Shown: positions 1 through 6,824, counted from the stretch's first letter. The stretch is 8,489 nt of DNA from Methanosarcinales archaeon (GCA_030666765.1 DAOUXE010000032.1:1-8489); one strand, 5' to 3'. Program-made: numbers and translations. Notes: a model not told the origin generated them from the letters alone.

Positions 1-1230
1 CAGACATTCGAGTTCTCGCACGCCTCTGACAGTGGGGAGGATCCTGCGCCATGCGCCCCAAACCTCCTGAGCGACTCAACACATAACACCGTAACTCTGC
101 GCTGGAAATGCTCGACACCGGACATAGACTACTACACCATCTACAAGAACGGCGCGCTATTAGGCACCACTGTAAACAACTACTACTGTGCAACCAACCT
201 CACTCCAGACACAATATACACCTTCAACGTCTCTGCCACCAAAGATAACACCACCGGCGAAAATGCCACCCTGAGCGTGCGGACGGCAGCAGAGGAAACA
301 AAAGACTTCGACGACAACACACTCCACATCGCCGACGATGTCACGGCATCTCCGGGGCACAGTGCGACCGTGCCAGTCATGATCCGTAACGCAACAGGAG
401 TCGCATGCACCGGTGTAAAACTCACTTACGATCCCAGTGTGGTTACCGTGACCGGTGCTACAGAGGGGGATTTCACAGCATACTTCGGATTTGATGATGA
501 ACATGCCGCGGATGGGTGGGTGCTAATAAACACATACATCAACGGAACCCAGCTAACCGGGGACGCGAAGGTTGCGGATGTGACACTTGTTGCTGTCGGC
601 GAAGTCGGGGATACGAGCCCACTCAATATGGAAATTCTATCACTGGCAAATCAAAGCGGCTATTCGGTGCCCGGAACCGTCAGCAACGGATCGTTTACAG
701 TAGTCATAGATAACAGTCCACCCATTGTCACAGATCCGTCCGCAAGCCAGTTGATTCCGGATGATGCCGATGGCATACCAGCATGGGGCGAGACCGCCGT
801 GTTGAACGTCACCGTGACCGATGAGAGTGATATCGCAAGTGTCACCATAGACCTCTCCGCGATCGGTGGTTCACCAGTGCAGCCGATGACCCATATCAAA
901 AATAACGTCTGGTCTGTGACAACGAGCGCATCTGCCGGGACGCCTCCCCAGACGTATGATCTCGTAGTGTGTGCAACCGATATCCATGGTTATATCAACA
1001 TGTCTGAGGGTGTAAAACTGGTTGTGATGCGAAACGGCGATGTCACAGGCGATGGTGACGTGAGATCCGATGATGTTGCACTGCTGGAGAACTACACCAC
1101 GTATTCGGGCCAGTACACCATCAGCAGCGAATTTGTTGCTGATGTCACCGGCGATAGCGTGGTGGACATCGTTGATGCGATGTTCCTGGCGAACTATATC
1201 ACACATCCGGATCAGTACACGCTCCGGTGA
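1..1230 (+). CDS. Secreted FN3-cohesin-Ig-like-dockerin protein, 5' end outside the window
   Basis: The frame is open from base 1 to the TGA at 1228-1230 (409 codons seen), so the start lies upstream; the GTG at 277 is only an internal codon. In order I read a fibronectin type III-like domain (codons about 17-96, with LTPDTIYTFNVSA), a cohesin domain (about 108-235, with TGVKLTYDPSVVTVTGA and ADVTLVAVGEVGD), an Ig-like beta module (about 241-342), and a C-terminal type I-like dockerin (about 346-409). The dockerin has two calcium-loop repeats, DVTGDGDVRSDD and DVTGDSVVDIVD, each followed by a helix with LLENY or FLANY. Dockerins bind cohesins, so having both in one chain allows docking to a scaffold as well as chain growth. 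No catalytic domain is visible in the part shown. A complete anchored cohesin protein lies 2 kb downstream and is a natural partner; that pairing is inference. Domain calls are from motif recognition. Confidence 0.88.
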   Translation, partial: QTFEFSHASDSGEDPAPCAPNLLSDSTHNTVTLRWKCSTPDIDYYTIYKNGALLGTTVNNYYCATNLTPDTIYTFNVSATKDNTTGENATLSVRTAAEETKDFDDNTLHIADDVTASPGHSATVPVMIRNATGVACTGVKLTYDPSVVTVTGATEGDFTAYFGFDDEHAADGWVLINTYINGTQLTGDAKVADVTLVAVGEVGDTSPLNMEILSLANQSGYSVPGTVSNGSFTVVIDNSPPIVTDPSASQLIPDDADGIPAWGETAVLNVTVTDESDIASVTIDLSAIGGSPVQPMTHIKNNVWSVTTSASAGTPPQTYDLVVCATDIHGYINMSEGVKLVVMRNGDVTGDGDVRSDDVALLENYTTYSGQYTISSEFVADVTGDSVVDIVDAMFLANYITHPDQYTLR

Positions 1231-1302
1231 GTGACGAGAAACGCCTGCGCAATAACTGTAGACAAGAACCACGAGGTCTTCGCAAATGCGAAATGTGATG
1301 GT

Positions 1303-1343
1303 GCATGGACGCGGGGTAAAGCGTTCCTGCGCCTCTCTTTTTT
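1303..1343 (+). terminator. Candidate oligo-T terminator after the cohesin-dockerin gene
   Basis: A run of six T (1338-1343) follows a GC-rich stretch with repeated GCG motifs, about 110 bp after the dockerin stop. Euryarchaeal transcription commonly ends at oligo-T tracts. A second run of eight T lies at 1786-1793, just before the 3' end of the convergent toxin gene, and could act as a backup for rightward transcripts. No strong hairpin is visible. Confidence 0.35.
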
Positions 1344-1560
1344 CCACCGGATCAAGCACACCGACTCATACTTGCCAGTCGAAGTAGGACATGGAGTCCC
1401 ACGAATGTACCGACCGGATGATTGGCACTGTCTACAAATCCAAGTGTTTTCTGTAATGATCAGTCTGATGTAGGGTAACACGTTAGACGCGACGACAGAG
1501 GTGACACCCTTTGCGACCTTGCGTCTTCGCGTTGAATTGGAAAACAAAAACGACTCTCTG
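1344..1560. other. Gene-poor stretch with a short 8-bp repeat
   Basis: I recognise no protein on either strand here; the open frames crossing it have no family motifs and no convincing ribosome binding site. The only structure I see is three imperfect 8-bp units in tandem at 1509-1532 (CTTTGCGA, CCTTGCGT, CTTCGCGT). Just upstream, at 1279-1292, is a small inverted repeat, TTCGCAAATGCGAA. The region is probably decayed sequence between the cohesin gene and the DUF1616-like remnant. Confidence 0.4.
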
Positions 1561-1745
1561 CTAATTCACGTGTGCACACCTTTTTAGTCTTCCGGAGGAT
1601 ATGGTGATGCATGCAAGCGTCAGCGCGATCACGAGTGCGAGGTCGGTGGGCACGCGTTTGGTCAGGTTCTCTGGTATCATGATTCTCATGTGACCTCACC
1701 CCCGATGATTCTCACGGCTTCCGGAAACTGAGCCACGGGGTTCGC
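1561..1745 (-). pseudogene. Remnant of a two-gene junction: tail of an unknown protein plus the start of a DUF1616-like membrane protein
   Basis: On the minus strand, ATG at 1687-1689 opens a 42-codon frame ending at TAG (1561-1563). It reads MRIMIPENLTKRVPTDLALV and then a hydrophobic stretch IALTLACITI. This resembles the N-terminus of archaeal DUF1616 membrane proteins, which begin with a short polar segment, a P-x-DL motif and a first helix; the match then stops in polar sequence, so the gene is truncated. GGTGAGGT immediately upstream is a good archaeal ribosome binding site. The preceding frame (1745-1686) ends with FPEAVRIIGGEVT and its TGA overlaps the ATG as ATGA, a typical operon junction. 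I do not recognise that upstream protein. In relatives DUF1616 genes can sit near polysaccharide genes, which fits the flippase and UDP-sugar genes further right. The DUF1616 call rests on a short motif and is tentative. Confidence 0.42.
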
Positions 1746-1796
1746 TCAAAGTCCCGGTCGTTGGATTTTATCTCGTATCGTTTCATTTTTTTTGAT

Positions 1797-2249
1797 TTAC
1801 TCTATTAACAACGCTCGAAAGCCGGCTTGTCGAAAATGCTCGTCTGTTGTCAGTGCGTCCATAACGCCATAACGTTTCATTACGATGAATGAAGTACAGT
1901 CAGTAAGCCCCCACCCTTTGTCAATTCGTTTATTATATAGCTCAAACGATTCCGCTAATAGTTCAGATGTGGCGGGAACAACTTCAACATAAGGATTTTT
2001 CTTAAGCAAATTAATTATCGATATGGCTTGTTTGCGGAACTGAACTGCCGCAAGTCCATCTGCGATTTCCACTAAAATAAACTCTGTGGATAGCAACGGT
2101 AGTCTTTCTTTCACCAACTGTTCCTGCCAAACTACTGCCCTCTTGTGCCATTGGTCTCGAGTATTGACCAGAGCATAAGCATAAGCAGTATCTAAAAATA
2201 CGAATTTAGCATGTTTCGCCGCTGTCGCTTCCTCTGATTGTTTCACCAT
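1797..2249 (-). CDS. PIN-domain ribonuclease toxin (VapC-like)
   Basis: This is a predicted Mg2+-dependent endoribonuclease of the PIN superfamily, the toxin of a type II toxin-antitoxin pair. Using the ATG at 2247-2249 gives 150 residues, normal for the family. The acidic residues expected in a PIN active site are visible: D20 in FVFLDTAYAYALV, E61 in STEFILVEIADGL, D117 in WGLTDCTSF and D136 in ALTTDEHF. The start is uncertain. An in-frame ATG at 2259-2261 and others up to 2315 would add residues unlike a PIN N-terminus; I prefer 2249 because GGAAGA sits a few bases upstream and the PIN strand begins soon after. The start lies inside the antitoxin gene, with a 44-nt overlap, implying coupled translation. 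All catalytic positions appear intact, so the toxin may be active. Confidence 0.85.
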   Translation of the reverse strand: MVKQSEEATAAKHAKFVFLDTAYAYALVNTRDQWHKRAVVWQEQLVKERLPLLSTEFILVEIADGLAAVQFRKQAISIINLLKKNPYVEVVPATSELLAESFELYNKRIDKGWGLTDCTSFIVMKRYGVMDALTTDEHFRQAGFRALLIE

Positions 2250-2484
2250 CTCGTCTTCCATGTGCATACCAATCATGTTTGATGGAAAGATCGTCAACAC
2301 CCATATCCGTAGCAATTTCTAAAATTTTGGTAAGTGGGTAGGGCGGCCCCTCTCTCGGCGCTGTCGCTTCAAATATTCTTTCAACAGTCAAAACATAACG
2401 TCCACCCCATTCCAGACCCACCGACTCCTCTGGTTTCAGCACCTCACCGTCGAAAACAGCATGCAATGTTTTAATCTCACTCAT
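2206..2484 (-). CDS. AF2212-like (DUF104-type) antitoxin of the PIN toxin
   Basis: This is a small 92-residue protein predicted to neutralise the downstream PIN toxin. The N-terminus, LHAVFDGEVLKPEESVGLE followed by GGRYVLTVE, matches the beta-rich start typical of DUF104/AF2212-like antitoxins. The C-terminal half, with ILEIATDMGVDDLS and KHDWYAHGRR, is the helical segment commonly seen in antitoxins paired with PIN proteins. The ATG at 2482-2484 is preceded by GAGGTG on the minus strand with 4 bases between, a clear ribosome binding site. The gene lies directly before the toxin and overlaps it, the usual antitoxin-first order. The pair points leftward, opposite to the cohesin genes on both sides, so it reads as an independently inserted module. 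Confidence 0.82.
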   Translation of the reverse strand: MSEIKTLHAVFDGEVLKPEESVGLEWGGRYVLTVERIFEATAPREGPPYPLTKILEIATDMGVDDLSIKHDWYAHGRRDGETIRGSDSGETC

Positions 2485-2500
2485 CTTGCACCTCTGATCA

Positions 2501-2516
2501 TTACACTACTGTGCAA
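2501..2516. promoter_or_regulatory. Imperfect palindrome upstream of the antitoxin, candidate operator
   Basis: TTACACTACTGTGCAA reads as TTACAC and GTGCAA half-sites (5 of 6 complementary) around a 4-bp centre. It ends 17 bp before the antitoxin start codon, on its upstream side. Many toxin-antitoxin operons are autoregulated through such sites, but whether AF2212-like antitoxins bind DNA is unclear, and one short palindrome can arise by chance. Confidence 0.3.
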
Positions 2517-2561
2517 CTCGAACCCTCTTAACATCCACCCTTCGCCCCTTCACCAGCCCTA

Positions 2562-2918
2562 CTCACGCCAGCCACAGCATACACCTTCAGCGTCTCTGCC
2601 ACCAGCACAGCCGACATCATCGGCAAGAATGCCACCCTGACCGTGCGAACAACGATCGGAGCAAGCCCAGGCAACACACCCCACATCCTCATCGACATCA
2701 CAGCCTCCAATGGGAACAGTGTGACAGTGCCGATCACGCTCCGCGGCGCAACAGGAGTCGCATGTACCGGCGTGAAACTCACTTACGATGCCAGCGTGGT
2801 TGCCGTGACCGGTGCCACAGAGGGCGACTTCACAACATTCTTCGGATTTGATGATGAACATGCCGCTGATGGATGGGTGACACTAAACACATACCTCATT
2901 TACTCTATTTACCGGTGA
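2562..2918 (+). pseudogene. Truncated FN3-cohesin gene fragment, second copy
   Basis: The frame from 2562 reads LTPATAYTFSVSAT, the end of an FN3 module, then SVTVPITLRGATGVACTG, KLTYDASVV and FGFDDEHAADGWV, the first half of a cohesin domain. It is closely similar, also at DNA level, to bases 199-537 of the first gene, with identical stretches such as that encoding ATGVACTGVKLTYD. Similarity starts abruptly near 2562, just beyond the antitoxin promoter region, and stops after the codons for NTY at 2894. After 8 unrelated codons the frame ends at TGA (2916-2918). The signal peptide, upstream domains, second half of the cohesin and dockerin are all missing. The GTG at 2643 has no credible ribosome binding site, so I treat this as a duplicated relic, not an expressed 91-residue protein. 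Confidence 0.75.
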
Positions 2919-3271
2919 GGTGGTAGATGTTCAGCGAAACTACCTGGATTTCATTTGCCACGACAACATGAGTACCAGAGACTTTTTATTGTTTTCTGGT
3001 CACCATGATTCCTAGCGGATCTCTGGTATCGAGGGGTGGTGAGCCTAACTTCTTCACACCCACACAAACCGCACCACAGAGCACGAGAAAGCATGCAGAG
3101 AGTTGGAGTTGCTTCGTCTCCGCGGTCTCTGCAACTCGACGGTGAACCGATACAACCAGAACAAATTAAAAAGTGTTGAGTACCACGGATCGCTTCAAAT
3201 GTTTACGTTAGTAGACGCTGTTACTAAACTTGCCCGGAAGCAAGCATAACCCACCGAACAAAACGCCACCA
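2919..3271. other. Intergenic stretch with inverted repeats and no recognisable gene
   Basis: There is no convincing gene on either strand. A frame open from 3046 to TAA at 3247-3249 could encode about 48 residues from a TTG (with ELELLRLRGLCNSTVNRYN), but it lacks an ATG, a ribosome binding site and a family I recognise. Visible structure: TACCAGAGA (2973-2981) is an exact inverted match to TCTCTGGTA (3020-3028). Two 7-bp arms at 3095-3101/3126-3132 and 3106-3112/3131-3137 form alternative hairpins. Short T-runs at 2982-2986 and 2992-2995 might end transcription from the left. Confidence 0.4.
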
Positions 3272-3286
3272 AAAGGATTAATATCA
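3272..3286 (+). promoter_or_regulatory. Candidate archaeal promoter (BRE plus TATA) for the anchored cohesin gene
   Basis: The A/G-rich AAAGGA followed by TTAATATC resembles a BRE and TATA box. It lies about 30-40 bp upstream of the GTG start. With the usual spacing of about 25 bp from TATA to transcription start, the message would begin near 3305-3310, leaving a very short leader. This is pattern-based only. Confidence 0.35.
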
Positions 3287-3315
3287 TAGCGATGGTACGA
3301 ATATAACCAGGACGG

Positions 3316-4473
3316 GTGATTGATGTGCCTCATAGCTATGTGCAAGTTGCAAGCTTGCTCGTGCTTATAGTATCAGCAGCACAGGCAGGAGACGTTGTAT
3401 ACATACGCGATGTCGCACTGGATCCCGGAGATACTGCTATAATCCCCATCAGGATCTATGATGCGACAGGCGTTGCCGCGGTCGGCTTGAACCTGAGTTA
3501 TGATCCATGTGTGGTTAACCTCACAGGTGCCCACCAAGGCGATTTTACAGGATTCTTTGGATTTGATAACAGGAATGTTACAGACGGGTGGACAAGGATT
3601 AACACATATATAACGTGCAGAGACCTGACGGGAGACCTGACGGTTGTGGATGTGACACTTGTTGCTGTAGGTAAGAGTGGAGATGCAAGTCCGCTGAATA
3701 TAGAAATTTTAGCGATGGCAGACCAGAATGGCACTAATATACACGGAACCACCCGCAATGGAACATTCGGGATACTTGTTCCGGCTCCAGCCGCATCCAC
3801 ATCTACACACTCTGTCGGCGGTGAGACTGACAGCAACAGCAGAGTGCGCACAAACATCGTGATGAGGGAAACAAAATGCATATACGCAAGCAAAGGCAGA
3901 TCATTCTCGTATAAATTCGAAAAACCGATGAACGATATCGTATATGTCAACTTCACCACCACAATCTATACGGAAGACGTCTGCACTATAGTGGAGATGC
4001 TCAAAGGCACATCCGCATCGGCAGAGCCAGATCCTCTCGATAATGTGTACGGAAACACCAACATCGTGGTAGTGTCTCGAGATGTCGCCGAAAGGAACAT
4101 CCGGGATGTGAACATCACGTTCAAGATCAAACAGAGCTGGATCAGCACCATCGATCCGTCAACGGTCCGGCTGAATGTATATCACAACGATGCATGGCTT
4201 CCACTGAAGACCACGCGGCTTGGTGAGGATGAGTCTCATGTATATTTTATGGCAGACACTGATCACTTTGGGAGGTTCGCAATAACAGCCAGCGATTCAC
4301 GCGTGGTACTGACACCGGTTGATAAACCGGCGACAGAGCAGATAGATCGACCACCAGCGCAGGCTATGCCGACAAGACCATCCGCAAAGGCAACGTTACC
4401 TATTGCCCCTGGATTTAACGCTTTGTTCGGGTTGATTGGGCTGGTTATCGTATGTTTGCTCAGGCGAAGATAG
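3316..4473 (+). CDS. Secreted, membrane-anchored cohesin protein with PGF-pre-PGF and PGF-CTERM
   Basis: This 385-residue surface protein probably displays a cohesin for dockerin partners. A signal peptide (hydrophobic VASLLVLIVSAAQA, probable cut after A24) leads to a cohesin domain (about 27-155) that shares TGVxxVGLNLSYDP, FFGFDN, INTYI and VDVTLVAVGKSGD with the first gene. A Ser/Thr-rich linker follows, then a PGF-pre-PGF domain (about 180-325, with ETKCIYASKGRSFSYKFE, IKQSWI and MADTDHFGRFAIT). A Pro/Thr linker and a C-terminal PGF-CTERM (P365-G366-F367, a hydrophobic helix, then RRR) end the protein. In the known system archaeosortase A cleaves this signal and the protein is attached to membrane lipid. 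The start is GTG 3316, with an in-frame stop just upstream at 3304; GTG 3325 behind GGTGAT is an alternative. It lacks a dockerin, consistent with an anchoring scaffoldin. Confidence 0.9.
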   Translation: MIDVPHSYVQVASLLVLIVSAAQAGDVVYIRDVALDPGDTAIIPIRIYDATGVAAVGLNLSYDPCVVNLTGAHQGDFTGFFGFDNRNVTDGWTRINTYITCRDLTGDLTVVDVTLVAVGKSGDASPLNIEILAMADQNGTNIHGTTRNGTFGILVPAPAASTSTHSVGGETDSNSRVRTNIVMRETKCIYASKGRSFSYKFEKPMNDIVYVNFTTTIYTEDVCTIVEMLKGTSASAEPDPLDNVYGNTNIVVVSRDVAERNIRDVNITFKIKQSWISTIDPSTVRLNVYHNDAWLPLKTTRLGEDESHVYFMADTDHFGRFAITASDSRVVLTPVDKPATEQIDRPPAQAMPTRPSAKATLPIAPGFNALFGLIGLVIVCLLRRR

Positions 4474-4534
4474 GTAGACCCGGTTTTCAGAATGTTTCTG
4501 GATTGCAGGGACAAAAACCATAGAAACTATTGTC

Positions 4535-5291
4535 TCAACAATTTAACTCCACTTTGTTATATTCGCGACGTGCGCTCAACTTACTCATATTCGGAAACAG
4601 GACTGTGCGCATCGCAACCGTTGTGAACGTAGCCGCCGTCGTAAACTGGAATGCTACACGATACACGCCAACATCTGCATTTTCCATGAAATAACCTATC
4701 AGTACGGCGTCTGCGTAACTGAACACAAGACTGCCGCCTGCCGATAAAAAGATCCGGAACGAAAAGGAGAACAAGCTCTTCAGGTGATGCATTCCGAAAC
4801 GTGCAAACCGCAGGTCAAGAAAACGCAAACCCGCAATTCCGCCTGCGATCATTCCAAAAACAAGACCACGTGCCAGCCCTGCTGCACCGAATCCAGGGAC
4901 GACGATAGCGACCTGAAATATGATGCGTCCTGCCATGCTCAATAATCCACAAGTCTGATGGACGCCCGTCTTTCCTGAGCCATAATTACCGTTTAATACG
5001 TTGCTTGTGAAGACCTCAGCGACCAGCGCCAGAAGCAGCCAGAAGAACATACCGGAACGGTCCATGTCCACGAGCAGCGGGCGGGCTAACAGTAGGGCGC
5101 TCACTGATACTGCCAGTAAAATGATGCGCAGCGCGACGAAAGCCGAGAAAAACTCATTTTTGCTCTTGCCCTTCACTGATTCGCTTCACTGCCGTTCCAC
5201 CAAAGCCGGCGTCGCCAACAAGGCTGAATAAGTTAAAATATGCCTCCGAGAATGAATACTGTACCATATTGAAAACTGGTCCCAAACCGTT
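4535..5291 (-). pseudogene. Broken oligosaccharide flippase (Wzx/polysaccharide transporter family)
   Basis: These proteins move lipid-linked glycans across the membrane. The minus strand holds about 250 residues of one in two frames, versus roughly 450-500 in the family. Frame one (5291-5157) reads GPVFNMVQYSFSEAYFNLFS and then GDAGFGGTAVKRISEGQEQ, the typical second-helix and KRISEG loop region. It then hits TGA after a run of five A. Dropping one A restores EGQEQNEFFSAFVALRIILL and continues into the long frame ending at 4535, with several hydrophobic helices and the later signature ADAVLIGYFMENADVGVYRV. The long frame alone (from GTG 5176) looks like a 213-residue protein, but that start is an artefact of the frameshift. 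The first helix is absent beyond stops at 5292, and the C-terminal half is missing after the tail KLSARREYNKVELNC. It was probably part of the glycan locus at right. Confidence 0.78.
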
Positions 5292-5440
5292 TCATCAGAC
5301 TCGACTTTCAAAAATGGTTTCAAAAACGTAGTGAAAAGCACCATCGGTCAACCCAATCAATTGTACTATCGCGCAGGGCTTGCAAGATTTGGAATCCGTT
5401 TGGTCAAAATCGGATGTGCCCCGGTTGCGAGCGGATGAAA

Positions 5441-5452
5441 GAGGTATTAAGA
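5441..5452 (+). promoter_or_regulatory. Weak candidate TATA region for the UDP-sugar operon
   Basis: A purine-rich GAAAGAGG runs into TATTAAGAG about 25-30 bp before the dehydrogenase ATG. No GGTG-type ribosome binding site is visible before that ATG, so a leaderless transcript starting near 5470-5475 is plausible. The match to archaeal promoter consensus is poor. Confidence 0.25.
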
Positions 5453-5474
5453 GCCAGGACAGTAGTAATATCCT

Positions 5475-6800
5475 ATGAATGTCGCGATCATCGGGACTGG
5501 ATATGTCGGAACAGTAACCGGCGTATGCTTTGCAGAACTCGGTCACAACGTGGTCTGCGTGGATGTCGACACAGCAAAGGTTGATCAGATAAACGCAGGA
5601 ATTCCTCCGATTCACGAACAGGGGATTCCTGCGCTTCTGAAGAAGCATGTGGGGAAACGATTGCGGGCAACAGACGATTACAACGATGCGATTCTAAAAT
5701 CAGAGGTGACATTCATCTGTGTCGGGACGCCGTCCGGAGATGACGGGCGTATCGATCTCTCGATCGTCCGCTCCGCATCGAAGAGCATCGGAAAGGCACT
5801 TGCAGAGCGGTGTGTGGATGCACGTTATGCATACCACGTCGTGGTGGTCAAGAGCACGGTTGTCCCGGGGACGACTGATGATGTGGTTCTGCCACTCATC
5901 CGGGAAAACGTGAGATACGGAGGGTATGGCGGATACAAGGGATACGGTGGAGCGGAGGAGGTTGTCGGGGTTACAATGAACCCTGAGTTCCTGCGTGAAG
6001 GAAAAGCGGTACATGACTTCATGAATCCCGACAAAATTGTTATCGGCGGGGATATACGCGCCGTAGACACGGTAGCCCGGCTCTATAAGAATATCTTGTG
6101 CGAGATTACACGAACAGACACAAAAACGGCAGAGATGATCAAGTACGCAAATAACTCATTTCTTGCCACGAAGATATCGTTTGCAAACGAGATCGGGAAC
6201 ATTTGCAAGAAACTCGGGATCGACGTCTACGAGGTCATGTCTGCAATCGGGAAGGATTTCAGGATCGAGGGGCAGTTCCTGAATGCTGGCGCAGGTTTTG
6301 GCGGATCGTGCTTTCCGAAGGATGTGAAGGCGCTGATCGGAAGGGCGAGCGAGCTTGGGTATGATCCGCTGCTGTTAAATGCGGTTATCCGGATAAACGA
6401 GGAACAGCCGATGCGCATGGTCAAACTGCTCGCAAACCGGATCGGAGACATTCGCAACAGGCGAATCGCAGTTCTGGGACTCTCGTTCAAGAACGAAACC
6501 GATGACATACGCGAGTCAAGATCGATACCAGTCATCAGGGAACTCTTGAATCGGGGCGCAACGGTTGCTGCCTATGATCCGCTCGCTTCTGAGAATATGC
6601 GGGAAGTGTTTCCGGACGTTTTGTACTGCGATAGCGCCAAAGACGCACTCGATGGGGCTGATGCCTGCATGATCATGACCGAGTGGACTGAGTTCGGATC
6701 GCTGGATCGGGAGTTCGATGCTATGCGGGATGTCGTTGTCATCGATGGCAGGCGAATGGTCTCGCTTGATCGAGGAGTTTACGATGGTATATGCTGGTAG
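5475..6800 (+). CDS. ugd: UDP-glucose 6-dehydrogenase (UDP-glucose/GDP-mannose dehydrogenase family)
   Basis: The predicted reaction is the NAD-dependent two-step oxidation of UDP-glucose to UDP-glucuronate in the cytoplasm. At 441 residues it has normal family length. The N-terminal Rossmann fold starts with GTGYVG (7-12), followed by VGTPSGDDGRID, KSTVVPGTT and NPEFLREG (169-176). The central domain has MIKYANNSFLATKISFANE with the likely catalytic K223. The active-site loop GFGGSCFPKD contains catalytic C279 and D283. The C-terminal substrate domain has LGLSFKNETDDIRESRS. All key residues are present. A Gly/Tyr-rich insert (148-159) sits in the loop before NPEFLREG. Close relatives oxidise UDP-ManNAc or GDP-mannose, but the neighbouring GalU gene, 24 bp downstream, supports UDP-glucose as substrate. 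The start ATG lacks a GGTG site, consistent with the first gene of an operon. Confidence 0.9.
   Translation: MNVAIIGTGYVGTVTGVCFAELGHNVVCVDVDTAKVDQINAGIPPIHEQGIPALLKKHVGKRLRATDDYNDAILKSEVTFICVGTPSGDDGRIDLSIVRSASKSIGKALAERCVDARYAYHVVVVKSTVVPGTTDDVVLPLIRENVRYGGYGGYKGYGGAEEVVGVTMNPEFLREGKAVHDFMNPDKIVIGGDIRAVDTVARLYKNILCEITRTDTKTAEMIKYANNSFLATKISFANEIGNICKKLGIDVYEVMSAIGKDFRIEGQFLNAGAGFGGSCFPKDVKALIGRASELGYDPLLLNAVIRINEEQPMRMVKLLANRIGDIRNRRIAVLGLSFKNETDDIRESRSIPVIRELLNRGATVAAYDPLASENMREVFPDVLYCDSAKDALDGADACMIMTEWTEFGSLDREFDAMRDVVVIDGRRMVSLDRGVYDGICW
5916..5951 (+). repeat. Short in-frame Gly/Tyr repeat within the dehydrogenase gene
   Basis: Imperfect repeats of TAC/TAT with GGN codons encode YGGYGGYKGYGG. 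The segment keeps the reading frame and falls in a variable surface loop just before the conserved NPEFLREG motif, so it should be tolerated. It looks like small tandem expansion of a GGNTAY unit. Confidence 0.7.
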
Positions 6801-6824
6801 AAACAGAGAGTACTAGGTGAATGA

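Noticed and set aside
871..1359. Minus-strand 162-codon open frame across the dockerin region.
   Set aside because: It is opposite a frame with unmistakable dockerin and Ig-like motifs; the composition is that of an antisense shadow.
1231..1473. Plus-strand 80-codon open frame immediately after the dockerin gene.
   Set aside because: It starts right at the end of the dockerin gene, lacks a ribosome binding site and recognisable motifs, and spans the probable terminator.
1795..2909. The 12-mer ATTTACTCTATT occurs at 1795-1806 and again at 2898-2909, flanking the toxin-antitoxin pair and cohesin fragment like a target duplication.
   Set aside because: An AT-rich 12-base match between two places in an 8.5-kb window is about as common as expected by chance, and neither copy borders recognisable element ends.
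3103..3249. Possible small protein reading LRLRGLCNSTVNRYNQNK.
   Set aside because: Only TTG starts, no ribosome binding site, overlap with strong inverted repeats and no family resemblance I can defend.
5001..5231. Plus-strand open frame of 76 codons opposite the flippase.
   Set aside because: It lies antisense to clear flippase coding sequence and shows no family motif or ribosome binding site.
5295..5648. Minus-strand 117-codon frame between the flippase relic and the dehydrogenase start.
   Set aside because: Half of it is antisense to the dehydrogenase Rossmann fold and the rest does not match a flippase N-terminus.
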